64,000 nucleotides of DNA from Isoetes taiwanensis (lineage: Eukaryota; Streptophyta; Lycopodiopsida; Isoetales; Isoetaceae): contig JAJEKV010000012.1 in the NCBI GenBank assembly GCA_021234155.1, positions 10,652,948-10,716,947 of the forward strand, in the 5' to 3' direction. Position 1 is the stretch's first letter, and every line of letters begins with the position of its first letter. This document shows positions 48,016 through 61,299 of this stretch, one piece after another. Under the pieces are notes generated by a model. That model saw only the letters and a list, made by a program, of their open reading frames with translations. It did not search any database and was not told the DNA's origin. Position numbers and translations under genes: made by a program.

Positions 48016-49164
48016 CATTAATAGATGGCTATGGCTTATGTTTCTATGTGCTTTTGTCATACAATTTTGCTGCAGTTGGTATATGGAATTATCTATAGAA
48101 GCTACAAATTGATAGAGGAACATAACATCAAAGAGAATTACATTTTTTGTTATGAATAAAGATGATATACAACATTTCTTTCTCAACATGTACCAAATTC
48201 ACAATTAGAACAATTATATGTCGAGCTTGGAAGAATTGAATAGCTAGAGAAAGAATGTTGCATGAACAATTGCAACAACCATGTAGAAACATCGATGCAA
48301 GATTCTGGAAGCCATACCATATTAAATTCATCATAATATTGCAATATAGCACATATGAATAGTTACAATTTTGTACGATGAAGGTTTTGTATACCCATAT
48401 CCAAAGGTAATATATCATATACACCTAAGGTTGATTCCACCAGAGCCTCCATGCCATATATTGATCGAGGAGCTCTTTGGGCTTCGTAATAGCTTGCTTT
48501 CTGCAAAACTCGTCTTGTCTTTTACGCCTTGCTTTACCATCTGATTCACTCCATCCAGAGTTCTTGCCATTCTAAGAACTACGGAAAGTTTGAAAATATA
48601 CGCTATAATACCATGCTTTCGTTAAAGCAGCGTTGCACTTAAAACACAATATCTTTGAAGCGATAAGTTATAAATAATATTTGCTTCCTTGAGTGCTTTC
48701 GTGAAACTCCATTATTACACACTTCTTTGAAGGCCTATTCCCATTAAGCGGATCGCACATCATGTAATCCAAGGAAAATAGTAGGCAATACTTTGGCATG
48801 AAATCAAGTGTAATTACAGCAGATACAAATGCCATTAAACTCGTCATGGTTCAGGACAAAGCGATGGTAACACATCTGGAATAACATATAAGGTGTATGG
48901 CATAAGGTGTGTATGAACTTCGCCGATTTTAGAAGAATGGAAGAACTACTCCGCGAGGGATAAAGGCCCAATAGAGCCTTCCTTCATTGATTATATCTGA
49001 ATTTCCCAAACTTATGACTTACGACTCTTTAACTAAGCTGAGTGTACCTCAGCCCGGTATTTTTAAAGCCCCTATATTTTATATAGGGCGAGAAATAGCG
49101 GCTCTGGCCGTATAGAGATAAATAACTTAGCGTAGTTTGGCACGTGATATTTTGCACCTTCTTG

Positions 49165-49452
49165 CTAAGATAAATAGCTGAGCTGAATTTTAACTGATAT
49201 TTTATTTGCTACATTAACAAATTGGCTACGAGCAAATTTGTGTTTGTTAAGATAGGAACATGCTTTGGTAGTGAAAACCACTGACGTTGGCCACAACCAC
49301 CTAGAGCATCTTCTCCAAATAATACATTCAAATTGCTTTGGATCATAGTCCTTATCATGCAAATTCATAGCCTTCATCAAGACCCTCAATTTGGCTATGA
49401 AGTGGACACTTAAGGCGATGATATAGTGATCGCCGCTTATGCATGATGCCAA
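49165..49452 (-). other. Unassigned 95-codon frame at the edge of copy A
   Basis: The minus-strand frame contains MNLHDKDYDPKQFECI and RWLWPTSVVFTT. The homologous part of copy B (63690-63897) is broken. No family is recognised. It straddles the right boundary of the duplication, so it may be a chance frame. Confidence 0.25.
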
Positions 49453-49454
49453 AG

Positions 49455-52400
49455 GTCCAAGAACTCATTTATTCTCTTTTGTGGGAGCTCACTCCATCTT
49501 TGCATAAATTTGATGATTGGCATTAACAACTACTTTTGCACATCTGAATAATTTTTGCTGGCCCAGATAGGGAGTAAAAACTATGCTGAATTGATGAAGC
49601 TAAAGCTTAGATTGTAGATGGGGAATGGATCTCCATCTCAACCAAATCGTGAATAAAATCCGGAGTGCTGCATAGTGACAATAAAATATAATAGTAAGGT
49701 GTAAATCCCATTCATATTGAGGAGATTAACACCCATTTATATTTATATTCACATGAACAACGAAACAAATGCATCACGAGAAGAACATGAAAACCACCGA
49801 GGGCCCGGCGGTGGGAATAAACTAAACATGTATGAAAGAGGCCGGTTTACGATGCTAGCTCGGTCAGAGTAACACTAGAGTTGTCAGGGGACATTTTGCA
49901 GTCGAAGTAGTCCACCATACTACCCATAAGCAGAGTATATCTCACAAGATAGAATTTTAATTTTTAAAATATACCACCACCACTATTTGAGTCTTCACTT
50001 GATTCTTAGCGACACGAGGGAATTTGACCATTGGATACACCTTTATATTGGTATGATTGTTTAAACTTTGAAGAATTTGGGAGTTTTTCACAGGCCTCTA
50101 GAGCGCATTCTTCAATTTTCTAGCATAAAGGTCTAAACCTTCCTTTAAATATAGAAATTAATTGATGTATTATGATAAAACATCAATTTACATGTTTCCA
50201 TGTTTTGCCACTATCATTTTGATTTTTAATTGAAATTAAGCAAAACCCTATTTTGCTTAAAAATGCTGCATGAGGTTCAAGAATTATTTCTCTCTTATTA
50301 TTACAAGTTTTGACTTAATTTTACAGTGACAATGAGTCCTTAACTAGGTAACCTATAGTCCAAAATTTTTTATGTTTATATATGTTTTATTAGTATGGTT
50401 ATTAACTAAAGAAATTATTATGCAATTCAAAATAAAAATATATGGGTTAAAAGTGCTTCCAATAAATCCCATCCATAAGTCTCATAAGGATAGTAAATGA
50501 TGCATTCTAATCAACTCTATGTAGGAATTTGCTTTATCAACATAAATATAGTGTAACTAGGGTATAACCATGCATTATCTAGATCTAAGCGAGCTCTAAT
50601 ATAGCAGGGATGAACACAAAGAAAGGTTCAAAAGTGCATTGATTATATCTTTATAGGTCCTAAAACTCAACAATAATGTAGGTAGTGATAGTTATTGATG
50701 AATGAGAGGACAATATCACGAACTTTAGCCATCTAGTTGTTCATCTCAAAGAATTAACTTGTGCCTTTATAGTTCTTCCATGAAGCCTTTGAAATAGGCG
50801 CAATGTATGATAAAAGGGAGTTCAGTGAGATCCTTGTTGTGTGCTTATTAGGAAAAAATAGAAGAAACCACTTTACTTTCCAATATTATAAAGAGTTAAG
50901 ACAATGTGGGCTGCTCTAAATGTTGTAGTCTAAGTGGGACCATGGTACATGTAGATCTAAGCTTTTATGATAGGCTATAGAGTTTTGTAAATTTGAACCT
51001 TTGTTGGCAATATATATCTCAAATTTCATGTTAGGATAATATATTATATACAAGATTTGAATATAAATAGGCATGGACTATATATAGGTCGAGGATTAAA
51101 ATAATTTGGATTGAGAGAAAACTTCTCTATTTATTTGCATTGGCTCTATTCATTTTGTTCCCTACAATGATATTATGATTTCTCATCGTCTATAAGATAA
51201 TCTTTGAAGGTGTAAGTGGACTTTCTCATACATTCAAAGTGGCAGTAACTACTTAATTTTTGTGCTCGATATCCTGCTTTAGATGGGCAATCCTCCCTAA
51301 TCAGCTAATTTTATCATATCTGATGTGATATAAACTATATTCTGCAAAGAAGATTGATTAAGATGATGATGTTCTTAACTTTTAATGAGAGGTCATGTGG
51401 ACCAATAATTGGCATCGGCATGAGTCTATCTTGATCTTCTTTAGGCATATCTTTTCATATATTTTTCCTTGGTTCATCTTGCATTACTATCTTAACTTTG
51501 GGGAAGCTTTGAAATATGGTGTTTGAAGTTCATTTTTTCAAGGCACAAATCTAGAATCAAATATGGAAAATATTTGATGATAACTTAGGAACTAATACTA
51601 AAAGTTTAGCCCAAACCTAGCAATAAATATTTTTATTGATAAGAGGATCTCATGAAATACTAATATCCTAAAATTAGGCTTGAGATCCAATAAGGTAAAG
51701 AAGTTATTGATTTAAAAATGAACACAATGGACCCGATGTGGTCTGTAATACGAGAAACCTTTATTGATTTATCCTTGATAGGTACCTTTTGCTCTTTTTC
51801 TTTACTTGTTTTTCATTGGACATATCCATACAAGCATTCATATATTATTTTTTTCAATGACATACTATTTCAATAGAATTTCTTCAAATAACAAAATAGA
51901 CATCAATTAAAAGTTACTTAAAAGTGTTATTATAAGTTAAAGCTGACTTCAAATTACAGCCAACAAATATTTTTATGCATGGACCAATTAGTCAAGTACT
52001 TATATACAAATTTGAAGTAAAAAGTAATTTCATGCAAAAGTTATAGAATTTTTAATTGAAGCAGTATACAGGAACCATTATTGATTCCACAGGAGAATGA
52101 CTTGTTTTGACCACATCATGTGTTTGGTAGCTATATCTTCCTTTCTAGACTTCAGTTAGACAAGGTTTTGTGTATTAATCCTTATCTCATTATGAAAATA
52201 CCATTATAATGAAAAAATCAAAAAATCTTTTTAGTGAGGCAGGTTTACATTATGTGAAACATGGAAATATTTGGACTTGACCCCCTTGATTCACCTAAAC
52301 ATAACTTTGATTTTGGGGGTATATGCATTTTAACTATTTTTCGTACAACATGGTACCATATATTAACATGTAGAAAGGGTTTTAACTGAATTTTATGTCA

Positions 52401-52610
52401 TTGATTTTATATAATTTTAAAAGTGGGCTGGCCTGATAGACCATTTATGGTCCATCAAGGGACAACTCTATATATGACCTAATCCTAGAGGACTATAGAA
52501 GTGGCGATTCTTAGATGGACATGTGGTGAGATGTAATATGGCCACCCCTTACCCATTAAAAAAACCTTAGGTTCCCTGGTGGCTGCCTCAATAAGTTTTT
52601 TTTCCATTAC
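49455..52610. other. AT-rich spacer between duplication copies, no gene
   Basis: Very AT-rich with almost no frames over 60 codons. I see no RNA gene and no repeat with clear ends. Confidence 0.5.
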
Positions 52611-52617
52611 AAAAAAT

Positions 52618-52795
52618 CGAGATTGGCCACACCTGGCCTAGCGAATTTAGTAAAATATCCGAGATTGGCTACTAAGCGAGTAAAATGTACAAATTAAAAT
52701 TGTTTTGGGTAGCCACTGCTCGGTCCGAGGGGCATGAGCGGTATCCCTACTCTGGTAGCCAACCGACCTGAAAAATATGAATGTGTGGCCAAGAA
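52618..52795. repeat. Nested short inverted repeats
   Basis: GATTGGCCAC (about 52621) and GATTGGCTAC (about 52663) are answered by GTAGCCAAC (about 52756) and GTGGCCAAG (about 52783). This could be a small MITE-like element. Arms are only about 10 bp, so support is weak. Confidence 0.3.
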
Positions 52796-53254
52796 ACATT
52801 GCAGGAACCACTAAAATACCACGCCTCCAAGCAGCACTTACGAGACCCTTAAGCCCTATTTGAGCTATTCTGAGACAAGTTATCCTGAGTTTAATTTTGG
52901 ACTTGATCATTTGACCCATAGAAATTTTCTTGAGGCACTTTAATTTCGGGTTGGTGAATTTTTTGGAAAGGCTGTGGGATTTGGTTGCAAAGAGAAATGA
53001 AAAGCAAGGCCTCCCTCTGACAACAAAAGGAGTTCACGATATGAGGGCAAATTTAAATTCACATAGTGGTATGTGCTCCACGATTGGTCTTGTAGTTTCT
53101 TCCCATTCTTGATTCTTTGCTCTTGTAGCATGCCAAAGGTTGACTTTAATCAATTTCTTTTGAATGGGATGCGTGAGCTTTGCTAGCATAATAATACAAG
53201 ATGCACAGGAGTTCATTTCAATGTTTCAAATTAGAAGAGAAGTTACCATTAAGG

Positions 53255-53458
53255 TAGGTGGACTCAATGCTCCAGGTGGATTGTTCTACAACTAGCTTTG
53301 GGTGGACTAATTTTGAATGGTTGTTCTACACTGCGCTCTGGGTGGACTAAGTGTGAATGGATTGTTCTACTTCTAGCTTTGGGTGGACTAATTTTGAATG
53401 GTTTGTTCTACAACTGCGCTCTGGGTGGACAAAGTGTGAATGGATTGTTCCTACACCA
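53255..53458 (+). repeat. Minisatellite, 5 copies (copy B)
   Basis: The same 40-41 bp unit as at 42754-42875. The pattern is expanded by two units, and alternating unit types (GCGCT and CTAGCT ends) suggest duplication of a two-unit block. Confidence 0.85.
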
Positions 53459-54925
53459 TTTGCCAAAATGGCATGTGCTCCTTATTTAAGTTCTTTTTTG
53501 TATTCTTGGAAACCAAAGAATTCGCCTTCTTCTGTTGCAATGCTACTTTGTTAAAGAGCCGAAAATGTGACTTTACAAGGTTGTGGAAATTTGGGAGAGT
53601 ACTTTTGGACTGCCACAAGTTGTGGGGTAATTTATGGCATTGGATTTTTTTGCAATCAATTATTAGCTCTAGATATAGCAGCTTTATTTTGCAAAAGAAA
53701 AATGTATTGTCATTCTTGGTATCCTTTGCAACAGGTTGGAAGTGAGGAGGACTTCGATCCGGTGGCTCAAAGCTATTCACAATCCCATTTCCCCTTTTAT
53801 ATTTTCATTTTTGCCTACAATGCCTCTATTTAGGTCTTATGTTTGAGAATTAACACATACGCTTTTTGTAGGATTTTTCTTTCTCACGTGGGAAAGAGAT
53901 GATCAAAGGAGGATTTGAATGTGGCGGAGTAGCTTGCTTCATTAATTCAATGTTATTGGCAGCACATCTTATGGCGTATGTTAAATTTTGTTAACTTCGA
54001 TGTATAATATAATTTTACGCCAAAACCAACGTTGTTGTGAATGGTTATTTTGGTCAAAACTACAATTTGACATCAAACCATCTATGTTGTATTGTTTCTA
54101 TCATGTGCCCACAGGAGGATTCACTTAAAAGTGCGAGAATACGGATCCACTAATCTGCTACTTCAGCAGGTAGGGTATGTAAAGTTGCCATTATTTCTTT
54201 TAATATTTGCAATTAACTTACACAAAATATTGTAATATTCCTTTTAAACAAACAAAGGATTTTATAGTGGACCTAGAATATCCCATAAAATTTCATAAAA
54301 GCATATGTTTGTTTCTTTAGAGCTTTCATCGTTATCATTCCTAAAAGGCTGAGTTCATGAAAAAGGAATTTGTCTTTTGATGTCATTTTGAGTTATCGTT
54401 AGATTTGTGATTAATTTGAAGTGCGAGGGAATTACATTGTAACAACTTGGAAATGTTGGGAATCCATTCAGATTTGTAGAAAAATTGAAATGGGAGATGC
54501 ATCTTATATGATAGGGTGAGTATGATTACTACTTATTTAATGAGTCTAAATTATTTAATGGAGTCATTTAGGCATCGAATTTCTTTGTTGGATGTAGTTT
54601 CTTTTTTGAATTTGACATATATTTTGTACCATCGAGAATTAGTTTGGACTTTGTTACATTTAGATCATAGCACATGCTTTTGATATTAAGTTGCTCTACA
54701 TACTGCGATTCCCAACCGCGTTTCACTTTACGGATGGACTATCCATGACTTTTAAAGCATTAGTAAAAATGTCTTTGTCCTAGCGAGTTGTTGAACAAGT
54801 AAAGGCATCAAGCTGTATAGTGTTTGGAGCCCAAATTGTTTGTATTGTAATTTAGCCTTGAATTTGTATAGCTTGGCAAAACACAAAGCAAAGTATACAT
54901 TTCGAGCTAAAACACGTAATTCTTG

Positions 54926-57900
54926 GGAGACTCTATACAACAACAAATAACGCTAACTTGATGAAGTGGCTTTCTTATTGGGGTCTTCCAAAAAACAAAA
55001 TTACAGCTTATTAATAGAATAGTAATATTGGATGGCCATAAAATGAAGCCAAACGCAAAAGCCAGAAACTAGACAATCATGGGAGGCTTTAAAGAAATAG
55101 AAACCACACAAACTTCGAGTCCGAAATCTTATCCATTTGGACTAAAAACCCGCCCTTTTGGGTTTTAGGGAAAACCATGAGGATAAAAATGGACTAAGAG
55201 TGAAATTACAGCGATACTTTGTTGAGATTCAAATAGTAGCAAAAGTGAAAAAATCTCCATCGTAGCAAACTACTTAGCCTTACTTAGATAGCAATGAGAT
55301 CACGAGATAGAGAATGATAAGTCGAAATATCTCTATGCGGGCGAGGGCTTCGCAGCACCGCCAACTTACCAAACATGCGAAAACTAAAGACCCGTAGAAG
55401 CCAAAAACCCCAAAAGTGATTCAATGTGCTCGCACAAAGAAACCTAATAAAAGGCAAGCTCAAACCACTTCACCCATCAAAATTGTTAAGTCTTTCCAGG
55501 CTTAAATGGGCGCGAAAAGTCTGATAGGGGCCAGAGGGACATCCGCCTAGCCAGGAAAACCACGCAAACTAAATGGGAAAAACATCCATTCATCAGCGAA
55601 CAAAACTTGGGAGGAGATGGGGCCGAGGGAAGAACATCGCCTAGCGGGGCAAAAAGCATGCACACACCAAACTAGTACGAGGGGAAGAACATCCGCGAAG
55701 TAAAGAAGTAAGAAAAATTTAAAAGAAAAACAAATAATAACCAATCAATTATCAGTATGATGGAGCCACTTAACAAAACCAATACTTGAGGGTTGGGAGG
55801 GTGGGAAAAGTAGAGATAAGGGGAGCAAAGAAGATGGAACACTCAAAGAGAGGTGATAAAGAAGTAAGAGGAAATGGAACAATTTATAGATGATTCACAA
55901 AAGCATTTTCGAAGAAAAGGTCCCAAAATAGGACCGTCTTCCCAAGAATGATGGTTCTATGATAGCATGACCATTGCATTCTAACCAGGAGACTCTATAC
56001 AACAACAAATAACATAGCCGGTGAAGAGACACTCCACCTCCAAAAATCCTATTAAATGAAAAAACTAAAATGAAATCCGAGGATGCTTTCAGTCCTAGAA
56101 ATAGATACATCTATTAGTAATCCAAATGTGACAAGAAAGAAGTCTAGAAGCTAGAGTTGATAGACCAAAGCACAACAAGTGAAAACCCGCTTGATTACAA
56201 GAAGCCACCACACAAGCGAAATATAAGAAATACAAAAACACAAAGATCTAGGAGAGTTAACAGATTTCTGAAATTAAGCCAACTATAAAAGGATCAGAAC
56301 CAAAATTGAAAAACTACCTAAGCACTATAAATCCCTATACAAAAAAGACAATCTGAGAGCGGCAAAGAAGTAGAGCAAAAACAATGAGAAACATTGGTTG
56401 TCAAAAAAATATAATAAATAAATAATAATGCAAAAAAATGATATAGCCTAAAAGCACAAAATGTATAGATGAAAAACCAAATTAAACAATGAATCATGAA
56501 GGAACCCTGCCCAATGAAAGTGAAACAAAAGGGGTCAATACAATGAGTTCCATGCCACCAAGGTGTAAATCGAAACTAATGAGACAAACTAGGTCATCGT
56601 TGGCTGAGATTAGAGCGCAATGCTTCATCAGCAGGAGAATGGAGGAAAATATGGTGCATCAAAAATCCGAAAGGCTATCTCGCAGCCCTCCTTGTCACTT
56701 AACAATCAAAGAACTTCATATGTTGAGCAATGAGCGTCTTACCTCCACAATTGTAGAACATCATCGAGGGTCGAAGGGCTCCAGTCTGGACATGCGAGGA
56801 ATACAAATGCGTTAAAGCGGTCTGGCACATAGAGGACAAGAACTTCGTCTTTGGTATCTAATTGGATCATTCTTAAAAGTGGAGTACGACCACGAGAAGT
56901 CGTTCACGAATCCTCAACCTCAAGGCCTCAATCTTCTCATTGAAGCTGGGTCGAATTTTGGATAAAGAACTGTAAGTCTTGGATTTGGAAGCGGGCCCCA
57001 GGTTTATTGCTTGTAGAATTTTGTTGTGCTTTTATCAAGAAGAAGCATCGGTTTCCATTAGAATTATGGCCTGAAAGGGAGGAGCATGGGAAGGAAATGG
57101 AGTGCAGTGCTTGGAAGGAATAGGCGTCTGCTGATGCTTCTTAGAGGGGATGGATGACTGCGTCTTTTAACAGCTTATGCTTGCATTACATTTATGAGAA
57201 GTGGCTGGTAGATGCACCATCAAGAAAAGAAAATTCGAGAAGAAAGTGGAAAAATAAGTATGCATAATACTTGAAAGATATAGATGGCCTGATAGAACAA
57301 ATATCTCGAGTCATGAATAAAATAGCCAATCCACAAAATAAACCCTAGTTTAACCAATGAAAATAACCTTGTAGCTGAAAAAGAGGCTTTAGAGTAGCAA
57401 ATTTGGAAAGAAAAACTTATAATAGGTGGCGAAAAGATAATCCATAGTGGGATAAAGGCAAAACCTAAATTGAAGTAGGCGAAGGGATTTTTCGCGAAAC
57501 ATTGCATAGCGACCCGGAATGCCGGCACAAATCGACTATGGCGGTCAGGTAAAGATTTTTTGCTGGTTTCACTTCTATTTTCGGCTATGGGGATAAAGGT
57601 TTAGCTTTGCTTGGTTTTCGATTCATGGATGCGGTGGCGGATCTTCTAGCACGCAAAAAATGAAGATGCTAACGAAACGCCCTAAAGGTCGGCTAGGAGG
57701 CGAATCGGCTACAACTAAGGAGGTTACTTCATAGATATGTCGATCTCTCACGGGTTTAAGCTTCATAGCGAAAAGAATAAGGCAGTGGTTAAATAGTCTG
57801 GCTAGGAGTTCTATTTCTATTTCATGGATAGAGAGGCGGATATCTGCTTTGCAAATGTCGAGATTACGACCTTAATGAATAAGAGTGAGGTACCTTAACT

Positions 57901-58937
57901 TTCACGCGGATAACTTAGATGCACAAGTGGCTTTGGCGGAGTTAAGATCAAGATTCATCTGGGTTTTAGGGTTCTTAGTTATATCCTTAAACATTCCTAA
58001 TCTGGAAAAGCACCCAATTGCAAAGACATGAAGCATCAATAAAGCTAGCTGACTTTGGTGTGACAAATAGATTATACCCATGATTGAGATACCGGATAGA
58101 GAAGCACATCTCTATACATGGCTCGAAGAGGAAATGCTAGAGTTGAGCAACTATAATTATGAAGATGGATGTTTTAGTTTATCGATGTGTGCTCAGGATC
58201 CTTCTTGGAATCGTTTAAGACCAAATACTAGGAAAATGTGAACATGAGAGTATGAAAGCCATGATCTTTGGATGATGCATTTTAAAAAATTCCACTGTTT
58301 AGAGCTCATTAGCCACAGAGACTTGGGAGTCATGACTTTTGCTTAGTACATAACATCTTAGATTACAAGGAGCAATACGACATCTTTATCGCAGTTCATC
58401 ACGGTTTATCAAAAAGAATTTGCAAAGGAAATGTCAGTAAGGACACAGGAAGAGGTGCGGTGAAGTGTGTTTTATCGCTAAAACAAGATCACATTCGCAG
58501 TGAATAAGCATGGGAGATGAAGGGCATTGAGAATCACACCGCCAAAATCAGACCCTAGCACATAAGCAAAATCCTGGCCGGGGAAGAACCGATTCAAGAT
58601 CTACCATTTCTAATCAACTTAAAAACTTCGGAGAAGAGAATAAAGATTTCTAGATTAATAACCTATTTATGAGAAAGAATACAAAACCTGCGCCTGAAAG
58701 AATACAAAACCTACTAGAAGAGTGGGGTAAGGGAAGCAAAGAAGTAGAGGTAAAGGGAAGCAAAGAAAAGTGATAGAGATAGGGAGCAAGAAGATGGAAC
58801 CTCCGAAGGTAGACCAAAGTAAAGAATGGAACAATTTTATAGATGATTCTAAAAGCGGCCCCTCGAAAAAGGTCCCAAAATGGGATCACGAATCTTCCCA
58901 AGAATGATGGTTCTATGATAGCATAGAACCATTGCGG
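54926..58937 (-). mobile_element. 4.01-kb insertion with 8-bp target duplication
   Basis: Absent from copy A, whose site reads AGTTGCTG. The flanks are AATTCTTG (54918-54925) and AGTTCTTG (58938-58945). The body has two head-to-tail units, 54926-55983 and 55984-58937. Both start GGAGACTCTATACAACAACA, and their last 200-240 bp are alike (ending CCCAAGAATGATGGTTCTATG...). The distal end carries a near-perfect hairpin TGGTTCTATG-ATAG-CATAGAACCA (58908-58931), damaged at the end of unit 1. Minus-strand orientation is favoured because the minus strand then ends in TTATTTGTTGTTG, like LINE 3' ends. No transposase or RT motif was recognised, so the class is open (non-autonomous LINE, MULE-like, other). 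Confidence 0.7.
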
Positions 58938-59817
58938 AGTTCTTGTTGGAATGGAGGCAAAAACTTGACAAAGTTGAGGAAGAATTCGAAGACAGCTCAG
59001 ATGATGAAATTAAACAAGATCTCTACCAATGAGCACTCTTATGCAGTGAATTTGTGGAAACTACTTGATGAAATCCAGCCGTTGCAAGCTATTGTTTTAC
59101 GAAGGTTTGAAAAAATGTGGCTTCATAAAGAAGACCCAAATAGAGCTTGAATATGTGTTTATAGGCAGACAATGGTGTTATTATGATACCACAGGTTTCT
59201 ACTACCCTCCTTTAGAGACATACAAAGCTATATTAAGTCCAATGTAATTTTTTAATGCATTTAGAGAGATATGTCATAAAAGCTCAATAGTGCGATAAGG
59301 TCATTGGTTCAATATATCTTCCTCCTAAGAATTGCATATTGATCACAAGTTTCTCATGATAGCATAAAAGGTTCAAAAATGTTGCAAGTGTTTTAACCCT
59401 CATATTAAATGATGACCACATGCACTTTATTTGCTTTTACCCATTGTTAAATAATTTTAGCCTTTACTATTATTATTACATTGTCATCTATGTTCCTTTA
59501 GAGTAACCATTACAGTCTTCTTAGATGCACCATTAATTCAAACATGACTCCAAATATACAAATCTTTCTCTTCTTATTTCCCATCTTTTACTAATGATGT
59601 ATAACAACATTTCGATTGAACACCCATTTTAAGCATGTGAGATTAGGCATTTAATATTGCATATAATAGGGAAGTCATTTATGAGCTTGAGGTGGATGCA
59701 ATTGAATGAATTGTCCCATTTCAACGTTAATCATTCAAACTAAACATCACTTCCTTCCTTCCTTCCTTCCTTTATACTTTGTTCCATCTATATACATGCC
59801 ACACGTACACAACTAAT

Positions 59818-59834
59818 GCCCAGCATCGCTGGGC
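59818..59834 (+). mobile_element. Helitron-like terminal hairpin, degenerate end (copy B)
   Basis: GCCCAGC-ATC-GCTGGGC, a perfect 7-bp stem, is preceded by ACTAAT and followed by ACACTTTACCATT, comparable to CACACGTTTACTAGT at 41.5 kb. CTRR is replaced by CCAT, so it is a decayed or related terminus. Similar AATGCC...GGGCAC sites recur at about 60309 and 60854. Confidence 0.5.
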
Positions 59835-61299
59835 ACACTTTACCATTTTTTCATCACACCCCTTCCTCAACCAATGGAATTTTTAAGGAACTATCCAACC
59901 CAGGTCCCAAACACAACTAACACATGGAGAAATGGAGAAAAAGATGGATGTTATGAGTATGCATCAAAAGCTTTCAAACATGAAGACGGTATCAAAGGGT
60001 TGACATGGTTGTTGTCAGGTTCTCCTTTATCAGGAAGGATTTCTAAGCATAACCAACGTTCTATTAACTTGATGCGATTGAATATAAGCTATTTCCCTTT
60101 AAGTTGATTAAGCTTATACAATATGTCATCAAGTGCAATAAACAACACAAAAGAAATAGTATTGAATCCTATCAAATCCCACGCCATGCCCGATGTTTGT
60201 CTGTATCCTCCAAAGGTGTAGGGCTTTACGCACACAAGCCCAGAGACATTACAATGCACAAAGAAACAACCACACCACATGATGCAGCCTCTTCCATTTC
60301 AGCGACTAATGCCAGTGCAGGGCACACATTTCTACTTATGTTTAATTAGGATAACTCAATGAAGTTTGAGTTGGCATATATCTTGAAGGAAGTAGATTCC
60401 GCGAGAATTATATGTTATAGACCAAGCGTCAGCGTTTCATGCACAGGTAGAATTATCTATAAAGTGCATTTAATTTGAACAACATAGGCGGGCAATAACT
60501 CCATAGATAATCTTTGCATCCATCCTCAACAACTTTACAATGACTCTGAGGTGCGTAAGCTGCACAATTGTGAGCTATTGACAAAATGAAAATAAAAATA
60601 AAATAAAATACTATAGGAGTAGCATTAGGCAATGTTGGATGGAAATTAGTGGACTTGGAGGCGTGAGTGGGGCCACCATTCCATGTGAAGTGAGGTATTG
60701 TTGCAAGCGGTGATGCTGCTTGGCGGTATTGCATTTGAGATCTATTTACCCGGTGTGCCTCTTGAAGAACAAGTAGCATTGTACATGTTAGCATGAGGAG
60801 GATGAACCTAAGGCATGGAGGGGCGACTAGCATATAAATGCTTTACATCCATGATTAATGCGGCGCCCGGCACGTTGGATTTCATTTTATGTTCCCATTG
60901 GTTTATGCGTAATGAGGCATATAGCTTCATTTATACATAGACACATGATGGTAGATGTCACAATTATCTCTTTATCAAATATGAGAGTTTGCCATGATAA
61001 ATTTTTAACAAATTAACAAGACTAGACAAGTTAACATAGATAGGCATATGATTGCAATAAATATGCTTATATCTGCTGACCATGAAGGAAACAATACAGA
61101 AAATTGTAAATAATTTATTCCTTGAACTGCAGCAACAGATATAATATAAGTGACCAATTTGGCGAGAGCGCGGATGTATATTTTTGTACACAGTGCTTGA
61201 TGACTATATTTGTTTTTCTACAAGTACAATCTAATCTTTATGAATTGTTGGAATGACAATAAACACAATGAGTACACTGACAATTAGTCTTTAACGGTC

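Larger units (their letters stand above)
42620..49385 (+). repeat. 6.77-kb direct duplication, copy A
   Basis: Colinear with 53106-63897. The left boundary is at GACTTTGCTCTTGTA, the right boundary near TAGCCTTCATC. Between 44795 and 45155 the two copies are essentially identical over about 365 bases. Elsewhere identical runs alternate with indel clusters. Copy A holds the empty site (44339-44346) of the 4-kb insertion found in copy B, plus a minisatellite, an exon-like frame and a LINE-C fragment. Confidence 0.92.

Noticed and set aside
55895-56110. Minus-strand 71-codon frame in the 4-kb insertion as an RT fragment
   Set aside because: It has no RT motif; its sequence mainly translates the shared unit junction and the damaged hairpin.
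57220-57528. Hydrophobic 102-codon minus-strand frame as a membrane protein
   Set aside because: Phe/Ile-rich translation of A/G-rich sequence, no family match, located inside a repeat element.
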